A stretch of DNA of 64,000 bases, taken from the NCBI RefSeq assembly GCF_016587435.1, contig NZ_BNJJ01000004.1, positions 1 through 64,000 on the forward strand, written 5' to 3'. The stretch is from Dictyobacter formicarum. GTDB lineage: Bacteria > Chloroflexota > Ktedonobacteria > Ktedonobacterales > Ktedonobacteraceae. A model generated the notes under the pieces. The model was not told where the DNA came from. It saw nothing but the letters and a program-made list of their open reading frames with translations, and did not search any database. Positions 59,387 through 64,000 of this stretch are shown in pieces (position 1 is the stretch's first letter; the number at the start of each line of letters is the position of its first letter). A program made the translations under genes and the position numbers.

Positions 59387-61678
59387 CTAAATGCCAGTCG
59401 GCACCAGCGGCAATGAAAACCAGAAGGAAGACCCTTTATTTTTTTTGCTGATGACGCCTACCTTCCCTTTATGGCGTTGAATCAATATCTGGCAGATGTG
59501 CAGCCCCAGACCAAGGTTGACTCCTGTGCATTTTTGATCGTTGGCACGGTAATAGCGATCCCAGATGTGTTTTTGCTCATCCTTTGTTAATCCTTTGCCG
59601 TGATCATGTACCCATACACGTGCTTCAGCATCATCTACCGTTACTTCTACTGTAACAGGAACCTCTGGATCTGAGTACTTTAGTGCGTTGCTAATATAGT
59701 TAGCGACCACCTGGCTGATACGATCACAATCGATGAGTACCGGCAGATGCCGTTGCTCTGGCAGTACCAGATAGATAGGGTGGTTGCCCTCGGTATAGCG
59801 CAGGTCTTCGACTGTTTCTTCGACAATACTGGTGAGGTTACTGGGCTGCAGGGTTAGTTCAAGCTTATCGATTGCTAACCTTGAAACGTCCAACATATCG
59901 TTGATCAGGCGGTTCTGCACGCGTGTCTGGCGTAACGACTGCTCCAGGAGCTTGCACAATTTACTGATCATGACCTCTACGTCGGAAGGCAATTTCTCGG
60001 GACGCTCTTGCAAGAAGCGCTGGATGCGACGCTGCGCGAGCTGGATGCTGCCGTTGATCGCGGTGAGTGGTGTGCGTAATTCATGTCCGACAATACTCAT
60101 AAACGTCTCTTTTTGTTTTTCTAATTCTTTTTGGGGCGTCAGATCAACGATAATAGCGGCACTGAGAGGTCGACTGTGTTCTACTATAGTACCCGCCAGT
60201 AGTACGGGCACACGTTGGCCATGTTTGTTGTAATATTCTTTTTCAAAAGGCATGAAAACACCAGTGTTCAGTAAGTCTTTGACTGCCTGGTCGTCAAGGT
60301 GTTTGTATTCACTGGGAGTAATGGTGCGCCAGTTTAATTTGCCAGCTGCCAGATCTTCATGCGTGTAGGCCAGTATGTCGAGCAATTTGTCGTTAGCTTC
60401 AATAATTTTTCCATCCATCTCGGCCAGGGTAAAGCCAATAATATTTGCGTCAATCAATGCTTTGAATTTATGCTCACTGGCCTTTAATGCAATTTCTGTT
60501 CGTTTGTAGGCTGTGACATCGTTATAGTTGACGGATAGCCCCTCTGAGGTGGGATGGAGATGGACATCATACCAGTGTCGTGTGGGCGGGAAGAAGGCCT
60601 CAAAGTGCAGGCTCTTTTTGGATTGGACGGCCTCGTAGGCTTTTTCTTCAAAGATAGTGCCCTTTAACTGGGGGACCCTTTCCCATATGTTTTGTCCGAT
60701 CAGGTCTTCAGCTGATAGGTGGATCAATTTTGCGGCCTGTTGATTCACATACGTGATGCGCCAATGCTTATCGAGCAGAAAGAAGGCATCTCTGAGACTT
60801 TCCAGGATGGTATGGAGGTGATGGTTTGATGCATGGAGCTTGCGCTCTTTTTGCCTTTGTCTGGTCACATCAATAGCGATTCCCATCATTTTGATGGGTT
60901 TGCGCTGCTCGTCCAGGTAAACCCTGCCCTGGATTTCGATCCAGTGTTTATGCTTGTTCTTGTCAGTAAAGACGTATTCGTCGATGTAATCGTGGCCCGT
61001 TTTTAGCGCATGTTGAAGCGCTTGTTGGGTTCTGGCTTGATCTACGGATTGTAATGTCTGCGCTGCCTGCTGGCTCCTGGTGGGATCTCCGCCTGGCAGG
61101 TGGTTGAGTGCTGCCAGTATCTGGTAGCCGAGGGTCGAGTGATCGTTGAGGATGTTCCATGACCAGAATCCGATGTTTTGGACACTGGTCGTTAAGCTAA
61201 CCTGGTCTTGTAGTTGTTGTTCAGTGCATTTTTCGGCTGTAATATCCTGGTTAGCTATTAGAATATGGTCGGGGTAGTTTTTTATGTCCTTGATAATGCT
61301 TTGACGGCTTTTGATGACTACCAGTTCGCCATCACGCCTGGTCTGGAGCAGTTCGCCTTCCCATTGATCCTCCCTCAACAGTCTGAACATGCTGTCTGGA
61401 TCTTCTTCATAAGATCTGGTTTGTAGCAGTTCATGATAGATGCGCCCGATGGCTTCCTGCTTTGTCCAGCCGTAAAGTTTTTCTGCGCTGTCGTTCCATA
61501 GCTGGATATGTTGCTGAGGATCACAAATAGTCATCGCATCGTGCGACATCTCAATGAGCCTGGTGTATAATTGTCCTTCAATGTGCTGGCATGGAGCTTG
61601 AGATGTTTCTGCCCGTTTGTTCTGACGCCTCTTTACCATTGCTCCGGGAGGAGCGAGAGATGTTTTTTCCTGGTCCAA
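59387..61678 (-). CDS. Multi-PAS histidine kinase (soluble)
   Basis: A 763-residue sensor kinase without membrane helices. Four PAS domains can be made out: about 40-150 (DAMTICDPQQHIQLWNDSAEKLYGW), 160-275 (NIGFWSWNILNDHS, with PAC HWIEIQGRVYLDEQRKPI), 285-400 (DAFFLLDKHWRITYVNQQAAKL) and 405-525 (GFTLAEMDGKIIEANDKLL). Then HisKA with His532 in MSIVGHELRTPL and a HATPase with NYISNALKYSD, HDHGKGL and GVNLGLGLHIC. No receiver or response regulator is adjacent, so it is an orphan kinase. Starts at TTG 61678, supported by AGAGG upstream. Confidence 0.9.
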   Translation of the reverse strand: MDQEKTSLAPPGAMVKRRQNKRAETSQAPCQHIEGQLYTRLIEMSHDAMTICDPQQHIQLWNDSAEKLYGWTKQEAIGRIYHELLQTRSYEEDPDSMFRLLREDQWEGELLQTRRDGELVVIKSRQSIIKDIKNYPDHILIANQDITAEKCTEQQLQDQVSLTTSVQNIGFWSWNILNDHSTLGYQILAALNHLPGGDPTRSQQAAQTLQSVDQARTQQALQHALKTGHDYIDEYVFTDKNKHKHWIEIQGRVYLDEQRKPIKMMGIAIDVTRQRQKERKLHASNHHLHTILESLRDAFFLLDKHWRITYVNQQAAKLIHLSAEDLIGQNIWERVPQLKGTIFEEKAYEAVQSKKSLHFEAFFPPTRHWYDVHLHPTSEGLSVNYNDVTAYKRTEIALKASEHKFKALIDANIIGFTLAEMDGKIIEANDKLLDILAYTHEDLAAGKLNWRTITPSEYKHLDDQAVKDLLNTGVFMPFEKEYYNKHGQRVPVLLAGTIVEHSRPLSAAIIVDLTPQKELEKQKETFMSIVGHELRTPLTAINGSIQLAQRRIQRFLQERPEKLPSDVEVMISKLCKLLEQSLRQTRVQNRLINDMLDVSRLAIDKLELTLQPSNLTSIVEETVEDLRYTEGNHPIYLVLPEQRHLPVLIDCDRISQVVANYISNALKYSDPEVPVTVEVTVDDAEARVWVHDHGKGLTKDEQKHIWDRYYRANDQKCTGVNLGLGLHICQILIQRHKGKVGVISKKNKGSSFWFSLPLVPTGI

Positions 61679-62223
61679 AGCCTGCCTCTTTTATGTTTGC
61701 TGGTATTTAAGCTGCTCCTGTATTTTGACTGATCAGTAGCATTTTCTCCTTCTGGAAGAGAGATCTGGTGGACGCCAGCTCCTTTGTTCGAGCGTAAGGA
61801 GACATTACTCTTTCTTTCTTTCTTTCTTCTTTTCCAGATCCGTCTGTAGCGGCCCAGGAGCTATCTCTGAATAGGTATATACGAACAAGTAATTACTAAT
61901 CTATTGTACCATGAAAAAACAAAAATATATACCTTTAGTTAACCTGCTAGTTATAATTTATGGCTAAAATAGCCATAGTGGAAATTTTGAGAGCTAAGAT
62001 CAGTCTCCAGGCCTGGATATATTACCTTGTTTAGTAATCACCACTGGTCTATGATGCTCTTTTGTGTTCGTGCCGTCTCCTCCTTTTGGATGATTGGAAA
62101 GAGAAAGTCTAGCCATTATAAATGCTCTTTTTGGGCGATGACAGCCTGTATTTATGTGATTTACACTGAACGTATTCGATGTACCCTATCAGGCAGTCGT
62201 CTGTTGGAGAAAGGAAGCGTTCG
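61679..62223. other. Intergenic region between histidine kinase and permease genes
   Basis: No gene seen in 545 bases. Contains a short CTTT microsatellite at 61810-61828 upstream of the kinase, and an inverted repeat ATGGCTA-AAA-TAGCCAT at 61960-61976. Confidence 0.45.
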
Positions 62224-63159
62224 ATGGCACAACGACTTTCGGAGCCAGGGATAAATGCTGCTACCTCTGATGTGTTTGTTCATGGTTGGCTGGCACAAAC
62301 CTGGCAATTGGTTCTGTGGAATCTCTTTCACCTGCGGCGACGGGGTATGTCCAGATGGTTGTCCAGCCTCTTTTTTGGTGGTTATGCTCTTCTATTGCTA
62401 CTGACTATTATTTCCCACATGCTACTGGCGCACAGTTCGACTCCGAGAGTGGGCGCTGATCCTATTGTCGCTTTGGCCTTTCCTGGTTCTTTACAATTTG
62501 CTCTAGGCTACCTGGGCTTGCTGGCGCCGATCTTTCTTTGCATTGTGGCGGGGACCCTGGTCGGGGGCGATTATACTTATGGTATGCATAACCAGATGCT
62601 GACGCGCGGTCTAGGTCGAGGCCAGGTCTTTACTGCCCAGGTTGCGGCCCTGGCATTGGTGGCTTTGCTGGCGGTCGGTTTTGTCATGCTCATCTCTACA
62701 CTGCTTGGATTTTTGATTGGCCCTCTTTTTGGTTTGCGACCCGTTTTGTTAGCTCCCTTCGGCTGGTTAGGCTTTGTTCTAACCTGGTTGACGCAATCTT
62801 TACGTTATTTTATCTATATGCTCATCGCTGTGCTGGCCGCGACCATTGGCCGTTCTGCTATTGCTGGTATAGGCTTTTCTGTTGGCTACGTCTTCATAGA
62901 ATTTTTGGCCACCAATATACTTTTTAGCCTGGTTGGAGGATTAAGCGCTCCTATTGGCCGGGCTATTGTTGCCTTTGTTAGCAATCTTCCAGGTACCGTC
63001 TCCAATTCACTCAACACGTACGCTACCACGCTGATTGCCGGTCAGCCTATGCCTGATCTTGATCAGCTACCTTTGCAGCTTTTCTTGACGCTGATGTATA
63101 GCGTCATCCTGATTGCTCTTAGCTACCTTATCTACCAACATAGCGATATCTTTGATTGA
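62224..63159 (+). CDS. ABC-2-type transporter permease
   Basis: A 311-residue membrane protein with a hydrophilic N-terminus and six hydrophobic segments. GGDYTYGMHNQMLTRGLGRGQVFTAQ after helix 2 is the typical cytoplasmic coupling stretch of ABC-2 permeases (the G-RG-R pattern in a transport-permease subfamily). No ABC ATPase gene lies beside it in this window, although one could lie beyond the right end. ATG at 62224 follows AAAGGAAG; the frame is open to 62179. Could export lipids, drugs or peptides, possibly the lanthipeptide, but this is speculation. Confidence 0.75.
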   Translation: MAQRLSEPGINAATSDVFVHGWLAQTWQLVLWNLFHLRRRGMSRWLSSLFFGGYALLLLLTIISHMLLAHSSTPRVGADPIVALAFPGSLQFALGYLGLLAPIFLCIVAGTLVGGDYTYGMHNQMLTRGLGRGQVFTAQVAALALVALLAVGFVMLISTLLGFLIGPLFGLRPVLLAPFGWLGFVLTWLTQSLRYFIYMLIAVLAATIGRSAIAGIGFSVGYVFIEFLATNILFSLVGGLSAPIGRAIVAFVSNLPGTVSNSLNTYATTLIAGQPMPDLDQLPLQLFLTLMYSVILIALSYLIYQHSDIFD

Positions 63160-63337
63160 TTTCTCCTGGTTACATACAATATGTGCAATATGCAATAAGT
63201 GGATATTTCGATATAAAAACATTTTAATGACTTATTAATGATAAAATACGTATTCGCATGCAATAAAGCGCTATAATCATCCTATGTGGCTTTAGATATT
63301 AGAAAAGCAGAAAGCCACATAAGGAAGGTACAAATTG
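63160..63337 (+). other. Short intergenic region before the WD40 gene
   Basis: AT-rich and probably carries the promoter of the WD40 gene. AAGGAAGG at 63321-63328 is the likely ribosome-binding site. Confidence 0.4.
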
Positions 63338-64000
63338 ATGCAAATTTATCTGAAGAGTTTTAAATATACTTCTCCTGTTCGTCTATCGCGCCGTTCGCTA
63401 TGCCTGGCGAGCCTGGGATTGATATCAACGGGCCTGACCCTCAATATCAGGCATATGGTGGGCTATGCTGCTTCCCCGGATAATCATTTGCTGCTGACGC
63501 GCCAGAATAACTATAGCAGTGCGCTGGCCTGGTCTCATGATGGTAGCTGGATCGTTTCGGGAGGCGTGGGGTCTCCTGTTGAGATTTGGGATGCTACCAC
63601 TGGAAAGACACGGGTTGGCCTGGCGGCTAAAGATGGTGTGCTGCTCGATTGCTCTCCTGACGGCCACCACGTTGTCACGGCTGGTGGCATTGAGACTGCT
63701 GATGCGTCTAGCTCTACGGCGGGATTGCCACAGTCCTTTTCTGAGGTTGTGATATGGGATGTCGCTACTGGTGCGCGATTGGTTACTTATAATGGCATGT
63801 CATATGTCAATGCGGTGGCCTGGTCGCCTGACGGTACGCGTATTGCCCTGGCTGGCAGCGATGCAACCGGTGCTACGATCCATGTTTGTGATGCGCAGGC
63901 AGGTACATTGTTGCTGGCTTATCGGCAGCATGTGGCTTCGCGCCTGGCCTGGTCGCCAGATAGCCGTTTGGTTGTCTCGAGTATCGATAGTATTATTGGA
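63338..64000 (+). CDS. WD40-repeat protein, N-terminal part (runs off the window)
   Basis: An open frame from ATG 63338 to the window end, 221 codons with no stop. The N-terminus has a twin-arginine-like or hydrophobic signal, LSRRSLCLASLGLISTGLTL, pointing to export. From about residue 60 come WD40-type blades: SALAWSHDGSWIVSGG, VEIWDATTGK, NAVAWSPDGTRIALAGS and SRLAWSPDSRLVVSS, each with the AWS-DG and IWD hallmarks. These form beta-propeller protein-interaction platforms. Total length and any further domain are unknown. SD AAGGAAGG, nine bases upstream. Confidence 0.8.
   Translation, partial: MQIYLKSFKYTSPVRLSRRSLCLASLGLISTGLTLNIRHMVGYAASPDNHLLLTRQNNYSSALAWSHDGSWIVSGGVGSPVEIWDATTGKTRVGLAAKDGVLLDCSPDGHHVVTAGGIETADASSSTAGLPQSFSEVVIWDVATGARLVTYNGMSYVNAVAWSPDGTRIALAGSDATGATIHVCDAQAGTLLLAYRQHVASRLAWSPDSRLVVSSIDSIIG

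Noticed and set aside
61810..61828. CTTT repeat as a phase-variation tract
   Set aside because: Only about four units, outside any coding frame and 130 bases from the kinase start; too short to support the claim.

Overview
The window looks like chromosomal DNA from a free-living Gram-positive-type bacterium of the Chloroflexota, most likely class Ktedonobacteria. This is an inference from gene style, not a database match. The pointers are eukaryotic-like Ser/Thr kinases (one with the ATQTAVA-type threonine/alanine linker), a very large HTH-NACHT-membrane NTPase, a RIO1-like kinase, a WD40 protein, a type 2 lanthipeptide locus, T-box and cobalamin riboswitches, and intergenic regions crowded with long perfect hairpins. 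I see no rRNA, tRNA, insertion sequence, prophage or CRISPR array.

Layout. 1-5.6 kb: end of a DoxX-like gene, two tandem paralogous 61-codon genes of unknown function, a long non-coding stretch, a GH76 glycosidase, a promoter-driven 28-codon ORF, a RIO1-like kinase and a HAD phosphatase that converge on an array of palindromes. 5.6-9.2 kb: metabolic genes on the minus strand (FMN-dependent hydroxyacid oxidase, GNAT, SDR, SnoaL-like). 9.6-16 kb: a receiver-like/pseudokinase fusion, a small MerR-type HTH gene, membrane proteins, a PAP2 phosphatase, a GNAT remnant and a secreted protein. 16-24 kb: divergent LysR regulator and leuCD, an SIS sugar-phosphate protein, and leuS behind a leucine T-box. 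24-29 kb: PknB-like kinase, an extended MraY-like transferase and a GT9 glycosyltransferase. 29-34 kb: a metal-uptake cluster (binding lipoprotein, ATPase, two permeases) with a Fur-family regulator. 34-42 kb: small conserved proteins, murA, DedA, phosphoesterase, HEAT-repeat protein, MFS transporter and a GNAT. 42-48 kb: a cobalamin riboswitch with terminator in front of class I ribonucleotide reductase nrdAB, then a K+-channel-like protein and Dps. 48-51 kb: an OmpR/HisKA two-component pair. 51-58 kb: a NACHT NTPase divergent from a LanM lanthipeptide synthetase followed by its precursor peptide. 58-64 kb: alpha/beta hydrolase, multi-PAS histidine kinase, ABC-2-type permease and the start of a WD40 protein.

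How parts fit together. LeuC and LeuD form isopropylmalate isomerase, while leuS is controlled separately by uncharged leucine tRNA. The NrdB subunit has Phe where class Ia enzymes carry the radical Tyr, the signature of the Mn/Fe class Ic type. Its operon sits behind a B12 riboswitch, which suggests it substitutes for a B12-dependent reductase elsewhere. The nearby Zn/Mn-type importer could matter for that cofactor, but this is only a suggestion. LanM plus the adjacent double-Gly precursor form a minimal lanthipeptide locus without a visible transporter/protease.

The most unusual signals are the tandem 61-residue FKKGMM proteins, the family of long hairpins with variable arms and shared apex (some starting inside stop codons), the lanthipeptide core, the catalytically degenerate kinase fusion, and the NACHT protein with a glycine-rich membrane region between its NTPase core and its terminal conserved motif.
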